Below, piece after piece: positions 21,996 to 33,100 of a stretch of 64,000 nt of DNA. The notes under the pieces were generated by a model. The model searched no databases. It had not been told where the DNA came from and saw only the letters and a list, made by a program, of their open reading frames with translations. The translations under genes were made by a program, and so were the position numbers. Origin of the DNA: Mytilinidion resinicola (taxonomy: Eukaryota > Ascomycota > Dothideomycetes > Mytilinidiales > Mytilinidiaceae); NCBI RefSeq assembly GCF_010093595.1, contig NW_022985452.1, positions 967,405 through 1,031,404 on the forward strand, written 5' to 3'. Numbering within the stretch: position 1 is the stretch's first letter; the number at the start of each line of letters is the position of its first letter.

Positions 21996-23191
21996 ATGGC
22001 CGCAGGCTCAGCGACGCCCTCCGCCGTGGGGCCGCCCACGCAGAAAGTCAGCGAAGTCATATCGAGCTTCCGCCCGTCGAGAGTAGGCCGCCTGTACCCT
22101 TATGTGGGATACCTTTGACCCTTGTTTTTAGCGATTCAGGCCGGACGACTCCAAGACCTCAGTCACGTCTCTCGACTTCGACGACAGCGGCGAGCTTGCG
22201 ATTGTAGCTCGCGACGATGACACGCTGCAGATTTACAATTGCAAGGAGGGCAAGCATGCGAAGGAGCTGAAGAGCCAGAAGTATGGCGTGCATCTGGCGC
22301 GCTTCTCGCATCATGCGCAGAGTGTCGTATATGCCAGTACGAAGGTAGACCGTACGTATCATCACTTCTCCAGCAATCCGAAACTATGAAAAAGACGTGC
22401 ATCTAATATGAAGCTACACAGACAACCTCCGCTTCGTCTCCACCCACGACAACTCCTACATCCGCTACTTCAAAGGCCACACCGAGACCGTAACCAGCAT
22501 CTCCCTGTGCCCGTCCTCAGACAACTTCCTCTCCTGCTCCACCGACAACACCGTGCGCCTCTGGACGCTGCAATCCGGCAACTACCAAGGCATGCTGAAG
22601 CTGCACGCGCCCTACCTCGCCACTTACGACCCGTCCGCCTCCGTCATCGCCGTCGCCTCGCCCCCGACGCACTCCATCCTGCTCTACGACCTGCGCAACT
22701 ACGACAAGCCGCCCTTCGCGACCTTCGACATGCAGGCGCTCGAGCAGCGCTTCCTCGGCGGCGGCGGCGGTGGCTGGTCGCGGCTCGAGTTCACAAACGA
22801 CGGCAAGAGCCTGCTCGTCGGCACCACGGGCGCCGGCCACTTCGTCCTCGACGCCTTCTCCGGCGACATCAGCCACTTCTGCTACCGCAAGGGCGGGCCG
22901 AGCGGGCGCGCGGCGCCCGGGTATGCGGGCGGGACCTCGACGCCCGCGGGCCAGGGCGACGTGTGCGTGAGCCCCGATGGGCAGTTTGTGGTGGGCGGCT
23001 CGGGGGAGGAAGGGCTGCTGGTGTGGGATATCAGCAAGGCGCCGACCGCCGATAATGTGCTGCATCCGACGACGGACCTCCCCGGGCAGGGCAGGGCGGC
23101 CGTGGTGGGGTATAATCAGCGGCATAATCTGATTGTGAGCGCGGATAAAGATCTTTTGCTGTGGCAGCCGGATCCGGATGCTATGTTGTGA
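21996..23191 (+). CDS. SWD2: WD40 protein Swd2, COMPASS/CPF subunit
   Basis: Three exons (21996-22082, 22132-22351, 22422-23191; introns of 49 and 70 bp) give 358 residues. WD40 repeats start with TSLDFDDSGELAIVARDDDT and continue through THDNSYIRYFKGHTETV, CSTDNTVRLWTL, LLYDLRNYDKPPF and CVSPDGQFVVGGSGEEGLLVWD. The KGHTETVTSISLCPSSDNF block is diagnostic for Swd2/WDR82. The protein is a shared subunit of the Set1 H3K4 methyltransferase complex and the cleavage and polyadenylation factor in the nucleus. A Gly-rich loop (GGGGGGW) near residue 218 is a local feature. Exon 3 is strikingly GC-rich at third codon positions. Confidence 0.93.
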
Positions 23192-23750
23192 GACTATTGG
23201 GGGTTTCGGCGTTGGTTGGGCAGGGGAAGTTTGACGAGCGGGTGTTGGGTGTCAAAAGCGTTGAGAAGTCGTTTTAATTTGGGCGTGCGAGGAATTGCCA
23301 TCTTAATTGGACTGTTGGTGGTATATTGGGGCCACCTCAGGCAGCGTCATCGTGAACTATGTCTAAGTTAGGCTAAATCAAGTATTATATCTGCTACAGA
23401 TTTTTCCAGTATGTAGGGATACAGTTCCTGGATAGACGCTTGCTCACCACTGTCTGGAGTGCCTTGGTGCATCATAAAAATCCCGTATGAGATGTCAAAG
23501 TCTAGGGAGTGTGAATTCGAACGGTTTCAAACGCTTCTGATCGACCTATGTCGCCGCTGTGTGGGGTGCTTTAACGTGTTATCAGAATCTAGCAAAAGGA
23601 ATTCGAAACCAATAAGCAGACATGAGGCTTGAAGAATCTAATACTTAGCTTACAAGACCTAGCCATAGTCGTCATATATACGTCACAGATCACGCTGCGT
23701 ACTCATTGATGTTGGGTACACTCATAGCTCGTTGAAGAACTTCGATACAT
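23192..23750. other. Intergenic region between convergent genes
   Basis: 3' flanks of SWD2 (+) and LAS1 (-). AT-richer than both genes. No further feature recognised. Confidence 0.6.
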
Positions 23751-25240
23751 CTACTCGACCTCCAAATCCTCCTGCTCCGCCTCCTGAATTCCAGCCTCCT
23801 CTATCAGCTTTTTGACAGCAAGCTGATTTTGATAGTCAGTCTCGCGTGGGAGCGCGCCGATGGCAGATTGGGGCCACAGCCCGCGGCATCTGGTCCAGCC
23901 TTTACGCGCTGGGGGCGCCTCGGTGTCCTTTGTGGGCGGGCAATTCGACCTGGCATCCGCGCAGATCCGGCCTTGCGCGATGTCGACAAGCGGCATCCAG
24001 CCCTTTTGGAGGCTTTTGTCCCCTTTTGTGACCAAAGCCTCGGCAAGCTTTGTGGTCCATGTTGTCACGCTGAGTAGGCATTTCGCCAGAACTTCCTCCG
24101 TGAGCGTGATTTGAGATTTCCCGAGGGACGCTTTCCAGGACTTTTGTGACAAGAGGTGGATGATCCACTCGAAGAGGGCGTCCTTTGTGGGCTCGTAGCT
24201 GACGTGTTGGGTGCTAGGTTCGCCGAGGTAGTCGACCATTTGTGCCAGAAGGATAGATAGAAAACCGACTTGATGGGTGTGAAGTTGGACCAAGAGCTTG
24301 TCCCATATGAGATAAGCACCGTCCATAGAGGAACTTAACCTGAAGTGTTAGAATAAGAGCTATAGCGCGAGTAGGAAAGTGCCTACGCCTTGTCCGCTGG
24401 GATTAGGCATTTTGCCTTCTTGCTCGGGGTCGTTAGAATTTCCGCCAGCAACTGGAGACATTCTTCTTTTCCTTGGCATATTCTGATAATCTCCGCACAA
24501 GCAACATTGGCTCGAGCCGAGTTTTGAGTAGTTTTGTTCCTAACGTCATCAATTCTAGCGGTAACGTAGGTGTTCAGGGTTGCTTGAAGTGCGTCTCTAG
24601 CTTCATCAAGGTTGCGTTGTCTACTAGTTTCGTCGGGCGTGTCGAACATGACTTCAAGCTGCAACCAATACCAACGCCACAGCCAATCCAAGGACTTCTT
24701 CGCATTCTCGCGGAGGCGGATCAGAGATGGTAGATCTCGGTGGGTGATTTCGTGGCGGATCTCAACCAGGCTGATGGGAAGCTTCAGCTCCGCAGCTCTC
24801 TGGTGCATCGATTGCTTGTAGCTCGTCTCTTGAGTCGTATCGCAGAACCCTGTCACAAATCTATGGAATGATGTCAATTTGCTCTACTTTGTGCGCATAA
24901 AGGGAGCCTGTACCTGCTGATGGCCGATGCATAGAGCATTCGAACAGAATGGGTGCTTAGGACTCCGCCTCCGTCCTGTACGGTCGCCTCGACTAAAACA
25001 CAAGTAGATTCCAAAGCAAGAGGAAAGTCGGCTTTTCGGGTACGCCATGCAAGCACCTATTTTCTAGGTTAGTTATGAGCTCAAAGGGAGAATCGTGAAG
25101 CTCTTAAAGAAAAGAATTACCTGATTCACTGCCTCCTGTCGGCGATCATCGTGTTCGAATTCCCCGAACTGGTAAAGCTGCCCTCGTACTTTCATCAGCT
25201 CGGCTGGGTCCCGCCATGGAGTGACCGTAAAGCGCGGCAT
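23751..25240 (-). CDS. LAS1: Pre-rRNA processing nuclease LAS1
   Basis: Four exons (25240-25121, 25056-24914, 24860-24387, 24339-23751; introns of 64, 53 and 47 bp) give 441 residues. The N-terminus FTVTPWRDPAELMKVR and the helical block AWRTRKADFPLALEST are typical. The HEPN nuclease motif R-x4-H is present as Arg123-HEIT-His128, followed by the family residues RDLPSL. LAS1 works with the Grc3 kinase to cut ITS2 (C2 site) during 60S maturation in the nucleolus. The C-terminus has a WTRCRGLWPQSAIGALPR segment followed by an acidic tail, as in other fungal Las1 proteins (Grc3-binding tail). All junction phases agree. Confidence 0.93.
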
Positions 25241-25987
25241 GGATGATAAAAATCGCGATAGCTCCAAAGGTTGCAGCCGCAAGAACGGGTGGAGATTCAA
25301 AACAGAGTCCTAACAGTTCGGTGTGATGAATCCAAATCAGCGAGAGCAATACCAGCTGCGACCTGAATCTTTACACATCTGGTATGGTTCGGGCTTGCAA
25401 GCCCGTCTGACGTGGACTTCAATCTGAAGATGCGTATGTTAGAGATGATGTTGATAGGTGAAAGTCTGTTCTGCCAAGGCACTAAGACTAGGCGAACGGA
25501 GGATCCATTTTTACCGAATTCTTATTGGAACTCCACCTCGCAGCCCTGTACTTCAACTACTAACCCTTTGTGGAACCATCATTGAATTCGTTCAAGGTCA
25601 CTTGCTAATCAGCGCTCCGATTGATCAAGACACGTTTTCGTTGCAAGGCCGAGGCGACCGAGTTTGATCAACACTAAGTCGGTCTCCACCAATCTGTCAG
25701 AGGGTTCTTTGACTAGGACAGCGTGTTTATCACGGGTCGAAACCGCCGAGTCGTTCGAAGTCAACAACGTGTTTTCACTGATGTCTCGTAGGATCCATTG
25801 GTTTGATTTGTTCATTTCAAAACTATTCGTAGGTCCTTTCGGGAGGCCTCATTGTCCTGTCCCTAGAAGGAAGATTGCTATTCGATGATGCAATCGAAGG
25901 GGTATAATCGATCCCTTTTCCCAAACTCCAAGCTACGCTGAAACATTGATTCGACGTCGGCCTCGAGCTCAAAACACTCCTTCATAT
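25241..25987. other. Intergenic region, no gene seen
   Basis: Contains the LAS1 promoter and the 3' flank of the next minus-strand gene. Short open frames only. Confidence 0.6.
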
Positions 25988-27118
25988 TCACAGCCATCCA
26001 TATGCTAGGTCGGTGTCCTGCACCGTTGGTTGCTTCACTTGCTGAAACCATGGCTCTTTGGTGTATGTCTCCTCGTCATCAAAAAAGAAGCTCTTTCCGT
26101 CCATGTTGGCAGGGACCACCTCGTTTGCCTTCAAAGACCAATGGTCTTCGTCCTTTGCAAGCGGATCATCGACGCTTCCATCATCCGAGCTCGCGTCGTC
26201 CCCGTCTTCCATTTGTTCGGGTGGTTGCCAAGTTTCTTCCAGCTTCAATCCTTTTCCTGTTCCTTGACATAATGCAGATGGTTGCCAGACTTGGATTCCT
26301 TCGGGAGGATCGTAGAGGCCCATGCCGACCAGGTCTCCATCGCTATCTTCTTCTGACTCATCGTCGTCAAAGGCTGACTGGTTCTGTCCATGTGTGTGGG
26401 CCGAAGGATGTTGGATCGGAAGGAACTCCATCGATTCCGGCCTTGAACACTGTGCCTGAGCTTGGACCATCTTCGCCCAGTTCTGAAGATACCACGGTGT
26501 TGGCCCGACTCGTCCATCTGTATGAGTGTTCGAAGTGTATGGGGTGACCGATATTTGTTGGCGCGCTTCTTGCCAGCTAGACTCGGTCTGTGCGGTGCTG
26601 CTGAAGCGTGGGTTGCTATCCTGGTAGACAGAACTCCGCGCTGATATCGATTCAAATTCTGACTCGAATCCAGAGATGCGAGAGACAGCTGATTGGAATG
26701 GTGCCCAGTCACCTTGGTTATGGTTTGGCAGGGGACCTGGCATTGATGATCGAGATTGCCCCTGAGGATGTGTGGATGATGGATGCCAGCTCAAAGGTCG
26801 TGACGGCTCTCGTCGGTCTTCAGCAGCCCCTTCTTCTCCTCCTGCCACACCGAACATCATGTTGTAATGGTCGTCCAGGGTTGCGTATCGCTTAGTTCCA
26901 CTTGTCGTTTTCCTCCTTTCCAATGTCCTAGGGCTGTTGTGGTTGCTTCGAGGTTTTTCAACTCGCGCAGGTCGACGCCCAGATTGGCTTCCGGAGCTAC
27001 GAGAGTACCTGCGGGTGAGTTGCGAGGCAGCCATCTGTCTGGAGACATCGTTGACCAGAGCATCTTGCTCAGGGCTGGTGTCCAGAGACATTGATAGAGG
27101 TCGATGATCAAAATTCAT
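25988..27118 (-). CDS. Acidic hypothetical protein with a conserved C-terminal motif
   Basis: A single exon of 376 residues from ATG 27118. The first 90 residues are basic and Ser/Arg-rich (SQLTRRYSRSSGSQSGRRPAR). The middle is disordered. The C-terminal third is acidic and holds a compact pattern, SDGDLVGMGLYDPPE, followed by GKGLKLEETWQPPE, which looks like a fungal conserved block of unknown function. There are no membrane segments or catalytic motifs. The low-complexity composition and charge pattern suggest a nuclear or adaptor protein, but this is inference. Its upstream side opens into the 8.6-kb region without genes. Confidence 0.75.
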   Translation of the reverse strand: MNFDHRPLSMSLDTSPEQDALVNDVSRQMAASQLTRRYSRSSGSQSGRRPARVEKPRSNHNSPRTLERRKTTSGTKRYATLDDHYNMMFGVAGGEEGAAEDRREPSRPLSWHPSSTHPQGQSRSSMPGPLPNHNQGDWAPFQSAVSRISGFESEFESISARSSVYQDSNPRFSSTAQTESSWQEARQQISVTPYTSNTHTDGRVGPTPWYLQNWAKMVQAQAQCSRPESMEFLPIQHPSAHTHGQNQSAFDDDESEEDSDGDLVGMGLYDPPEGIQVWQPSALCQGTGKGLKLEETWQPPEQMEDGDDASSDDGSVDDPLAKDEDHWSLKANEVVPANMDGKSFFFDDEETYTKEPWFQQVKQPTVQDTDLAYGWL

Positions 27119-30100
27119 GAGATGGTAGTGAGGTGAATCAAAGGAGAGCTGAGTGTTGTGGTATGGTAGTGCGGCATCGGGGTGGTCGCCGAAGGCGGAG
27201 GGGCTGCATAGGTATATGATGAGCCAAGAAAGGAGGACTAATTGGGCAGGCTGTGCCTTACGGGAAGTGAGAAGGTTACCATGTCTTGGTTGTCATGGTG
27301 TGGGACTAGGAAAAAGCTAGGAGGACCTCATGCCAGCGGAGACTACGACAACCATGCAGCCGGGGCGAGAGTCAATTACGGGGCTCTAAAAAAGAGGCGG
27401 CACTGGTAAAGGAACGGGGTGGTGACGAGAAGCCGGGTGGCACGGCTGGAACGCGAGCAAGCTGATCAACGAAATCACAATCAACGGACCAGCCGGCGAA
27501 AACCAATAGTGACCAAATCACAGGACGGGCCTACCTCAGCGCGCGGGTATGTATCATGGCGCAACGGAGATCTGTGCCGCATGTGCTGGGCGCTCCCCAG
27601 ACACGGCAACCACCACTCTCACGACGATGCCAGGAGGGTTAGTGCGACTAGACTCCCGAGTTCGCGTTGCGGCGGCGACTCAGCTGGGCGCAAGCAAGGT
27701 TTCGAGCATTGGGCATGGGGGGTCGGCCGTCGAGGCGGTCAGTCGTCCTTTTGCAGGCTGGAAACTAGGCCGGTGTCGATGTTGGACGAAGGAAGGACGC
27801 GGTGCGCTGCATGGCAGCATCGGCACGTCGCCCGCCCTTGTTTAGCCGCGCGAGAGGGCATGAATGCTCGGTGGGCCAAGCCAATCGTACGACGGGGAGC
27901 GCCGCACAAGAGGCTCGTTAGGGCGGGCTGGGGTGGTGGAGGTGGTGGAGGTGTGATGGGCGTGGCAGACGGACGGCGCTGGGAGCTCGTCTCGTGTCGA
28001 TGCACCCACATGAAGGGGTCTTGGGCCATGGCGGGCAAGGTTTCGGACAGAGTGCGTGGGCTTGGGGCAGCGGAGGGCCGGACAGGGGGCCGAGTGGTTT
28101 GCCTGGCGCGATCTGGCAGCCAGAATTGCACCGGAGCAGCTGGCGATTCGCTTCTCCCAGTTCTCCCAGACGAACGGCTTTGCCAGTTTCCAGAATCGCC
28201 CTGCGAGGCCCGCGCCATGCATGCCAGCCCAGCGGGCGACCAGACGGAATCGATCCCCAGCAGATGCCGGCCACCAGCAGACGCTGACCAACGGGCGGTC
28301 GCAGCGGCGATTCAGCATCTGCGCGCTGGCTTGTCGCACTTGCAACGGCAGCCGTAGCACGGAAATTGCATCAATCACTGTGGCCGCCTGCGCAGGCATC
28401 GCATGGGCGTCCTTCAGCCTCGTTGGCAGCTCCACTTTCTCCGGCCTGGCGCAGAACCACCACCGTGGACTCCCTCTAGCCGCCTTGGGAGTCGACAGGC
28501 GCGGACATTGGCCCAGCACCGCGTCCCTGTCCCAGGCCCGCCCATGAAAAGCACGCAGCCTCTTTCGCGCATGTGGAGTCTGAAACGGTGGAAGGATCCA
28601 ACCGCCAGCCAGATGCCTTCCGGAACGTATCAGCACACTTTCAGGGTTTCTCGGACGGATCAATCCCGGCCGCCGCCTTGTCAGAGACGAGCGGGCTGTG
28701 GATGCGGTCATGGGCCTGCTGGCGTCGAGCAGAGCCAAGACTGCGAGGGCGAGGCCAAACGCGCGTCCGTCGTGCCCTGCCGAGCTCCATCGTGTGCAGC
28801 ACTGCTGGTGTCGGAAGGTGGCCTCATGTACTCCGCAGCGGGTGACGATGCGATGTCATTTGCACAGCAAGCACCGCGCCAGGCCTCATCGTCCCCCATT
28901 TGATGGCTGCGAGTTGCCACAGCCATCACCAGCACCCACCAGCAGCGCGCTGGTCGGAAAGCATGCAGTGTGACGGCGATACCATCGTCGCGTGAGGAAA
29001 GGGGCCATTGATATCCATGGGCCATGGCGCTATCGAGAAGACGGACGATCACGCTCGCTACCGAAACGATGATGACGGCTATGAGCTCGCTCCCACGACT
29101 ACGGCGACCAGACCCGTATTGGCAAGCATACGAGCCGATAGCCTCGATAAGACCTAGGCAGCCCCGTTGGTGGCATGGTGTGGCGGCTGCCCCAAGCATG
29201 CCAGAAGCCGACGCGCCGAACGAACCCTGGCCCCTTCCCGCCGGTGATCGACAGCAATTCTGGAGAAGCCAAAGGCCCTAGCGGCGGCGCCATAGCACTC
29301 CTCCGGGGAGGCCGGGGGCTGGGGTCTAAGAGCATGGCAGCGTTGTTGGCGCCGAGGAGCACGATGCAGTGGTGAAAGGCTCATCACCGGCGAGGCCCGC
29401 CTGGCATCCATTACCACTCGCTCCCAGCCGCTGGATGCTGACCCAACTGCCCCGGCCAGTCAGATGCGCAGCTGGCCCGACGAGCGTGGCTGCGTGCACC
29501 AGCGCCGCCGCTGCAACTGCAATATGTATGGCAAGAGGGCAATTATTAGTCGGGCTCCAGATGTACCTTGAGCATGTCATCCGCCTGAATCGCCTCGCCT
29601 GGGGCCGTATCGCGCATCACAAGGCCGCCGAGTACACCGGACTAGGGACGCAAGCAGGTACTCCTCGGTCGTTTGCGGTGGTTATTATTGGCGTTCCACG
29701 AGCGGCGGGCCGCCAGACCAGCCTCTCGAACGATGTGGGCTTGCATCGGTATCCTCACTTGCAGCCGCCCTCACACTGCGCTGTTCCCAACAGCAGGCCG
29801 TGTTCAGGCGGGTGATTGGGCGCTGACCAGCCGTGCCTGTGGACGAACCAGTGCGGCAGGTCTTTCATTGCATCGCAGCCCACGGACATGATCCTCGCTG
29901 CTGGACGTGGGGAGCGCGCTGAAAGGCATTATGCATCCAAGGCCCCCTCACAAATGACTCCGGCCGTGGTTTCAGCAGCGCCCGGCTCGCCTCCATGTTG
30001 TGAAGGCATCCATCCGCTGGCTGGCGACCGCGCAGACAGACAGACAGGCCGGCCGTTCTGCGGGCATCAGCATCCAACACGGCGCGGCAATCTGCAGCGC

Positions 30101-33100
30101 GGGAGGTAAGCACGTACAGAGTAAGCTCATATCGAAACCCTGGATGACGTACCCCCGCGAGTCCCACGAGATGGGTGGGTCCCAACGTGGCGCTGAGTCT
30201 CAAGGAGCAAAAGAAAGCACTGCGGCATGAACGGCTTCGCCCAGCGCCCCCCGTGCAGCCGTCTGGCCAGGGCCCCTCTCCGGCCTCAGGGAACATCCAA
30301 AAGGAACAAGCCCGTGTGCGCCGTTCTCGTGCAACCGCCGTCTGCGCCAGACCGGCAGGGATCCCGCTTATGACACTGTCTGGAGGTGGCATGTATGATA
30401 CAGTATGTGCAAGCACGGCGAGGTACGTACACCACCACCACAAGCGCCAGGCCTGTTTGGTACTGTTGGCGACGACAGTGAGCGCTCCCCAGGACACCCT
30501 TTCCAAAGTTCTCTCCTGCCCAGGCTTCTGCATCTCGTGTTCTAGACTATCAACAAGCATGGACGCTCCGGCTAAGGTTGTGGAGCAGCCCTCTCGGCAG
30601 TCTGGCACGATAGGTGTTGGCTCCGCTACTTGACTCAGCAGCATCGCACCCGACATTCCCCCTTGATTCCTTCGATCGTCGCCCAATGGGGAAATCGGTG
30701 AAGTTTCTTTCGCCCACGTCTGCGCCTGCAGCTCGTGGATCTTTCACACTTCGCACTGTCATGCGCCCCGCCGGCGACAAACGCAATCTCACCAGCCAGC
30801 GGTCCACCTCTGCGGCACAGCATTAGGCGTCGAGGCTGGCTGCGAGCGGGCCGTGTCTCGCCTACCGCCATCTTATAGCCTGGTAGACTACTGCTTCACG
30901 GCACACGACTGCGGCAAGGTGGATGTCATGTTTGTGGTGGTGGCTGTCAGCTGGAGTCTGCTATCAACTCGAATCGCGGGATTACCTGCGTCGACACGAG
31001 CGCGATGAGACTGTCCGCTGCGGGTGTCCTGTAGCACCATGCACCTCCGCTGAACCATGTCGGACTCGTTGGCGTTAGGACGTTGGTGGTAGGTGATATC
31101 GGCCGGCCGAAGCGACGATGGAGGCTGTTTTTGTTGGATTCCACCGCTGAAACCTTCAGCAGGCCGCCTGTCTCGGGGTCGGGTATGTTGTGTGCTATCT
31201 AACCCCGAAAAGGGGAAGGCTCCATTTCCTTAATTCCATGTCTTAGTTCAAGCCCTGGATTAATTATTAGGCTTCAGCTCCTGCGAAAAATTGTATCTCG
31301 CCTTTGCCTTGCAGTAGTACGGAGCTCAGCTGTTCGAGAAGACACGGCTGGTATCCTCGTCTGTGAGGTTTTCCGAGAGGCTAACTAAAACAATTATCTG
31401 GGGGCTGGAAGCATATGGCTTTTAGCGCTGTGGAGGGTCTACAACGTAACCGGCACGGCAGCAGTCTCCAGACAGTGGCAGTCTTGCCTCCTTGTGTGCT
31501 TTGTGTGCTGCTCGCCCATGCAGGGCTGCAAGGAATACCGCCGCGGCAAACGAGCAATTTTTTTCCTTTTGGCTGTTTTCCGTCCCGCAAGAAGCCCTTC
31601 CGTCTCTCTAACAAGCTCCTCGTTGCAGGCACTGACCCCTCCTCCTCCGCATAATATCTCGGGTGATCACGATGTAGATCCGAATGCATTCATGCGCTCC
31701 TTGCTCGATCTTGTGGGTACGACATGCGACCCAAAACAGTTTCATGTCAGCACCGCAACCAGGGCGGCACACGCCGGCAGTCCCACTCTACAACACTCTC
31801 CCCATATCTCCGAGAGCTTTCTAGGGCCCTGCAGCCGAGGTCGGACCACCCTGACGCCCAGTATTACAGCTTGTCTACAAGGGAGTTTACGAGCAGAGCA
31901 TCCTCCTAGGCAGCGTCCTGATGACCGTTGCACATCGGGCGGACCTATTTTATTTTTATCCCCTTCTCCAGCGTCAGGTTACGATTGTCCACACCCACGC
32001 CGCCATCCTCCAACCTCCTGCTCCTTCTTGATCATACGTGCCGATCGTGCCACGCTTACGAATTCTCATCCATGACAATGCTTGGATGCAAGGCTCGAAG
32101 GCGCTCCTTGAAATCGGCCTAAAAGCGATTTGCCTCCCTGGCCTAATTTCACCGAGATCTGCCGCAGGCATCTACATTTGTCAACCACGACAGTGGTTCG
32201 CGACTTTTTGGTCCTCGTTCCGGGCTGTCGAAACGCTGACTAGTCGCCACGTCCGGTCTCTCGCGAGGAATGCCTCTCTTATCATGAGGACGACGCACAT
32301 GTCGGCTTCGTGCTTCGTACGAAGCCCCTTCACCCCACGGAAAGCCAGGATCTCACGATCACGTACATATGTATTTCATTGCAGCTGGAAGCGTTCCCCA
32401 TATCCCGAACGTGTTCCATGGGTTGTGGGTCTCACATGCCCGTTCTTTTTCTTTTCCCTGGATGCACAACCACGCCGCTACTCAGGGAAGGTGAGGTCAT
32501 CCCAGGACAAAAAACTTTCACAGGCAGGTCGAATCGTTGATGTCCAGAGTTGTCGACCTTGCCTTGGTAGGGTAGGCGTCAGCCTAAGATATGTTGCATC
32601 CGGGAAGATCTTGCAGAATCCTCTTTTTCCTCATGTCGCAAACATGCGGGACTGAGTTTTATCATGGAATGTGATAACTAATACTCTCCTTCGCATCTGA
32701 AAATGGCTTTATAGGATTCCGCTCCAATGCCGAGACACAAAGGTAGCATGTTCGACCATATTCGGCCGTGGCTTTGGACCGCATGGAGACCTCCAGTTCC
32801 CTAGCAATAGTCCATCGGTACCATGGTACAGCACTTCCGAGGTTCTTCCAGGGGTGCTGGGTACATGCATCATTCCCGCGGCACGCACGGCTCGGGGTTC
32901 AAAAGGCTGGTGGCCCCCGTCTTCTTGTCAGCACAACTAATACCCAAGATGATTCACGGCTCGGCGTCAGGTGTATCCTCGCGCGCTCCCAGCGGAGCGG
33001 CGCGAGCGCTGTTGACATGCCCCGGCCCTCACCACCATTCAATGGGGCAATTTGATTCGGATATGATTGGAGCTAGTTGTAACGCATGTGTGCGTTTTGC

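Noticed and set aside
27419..28357. Long plus-strand open frame (312 codons) in the gene-poor region
   Set aside because: GC-rich DNA gives long frames in all six phases here; the translation is Arg/Gly/Cys-rich without any domain, and opposite-strand frames of similar length overlap it.
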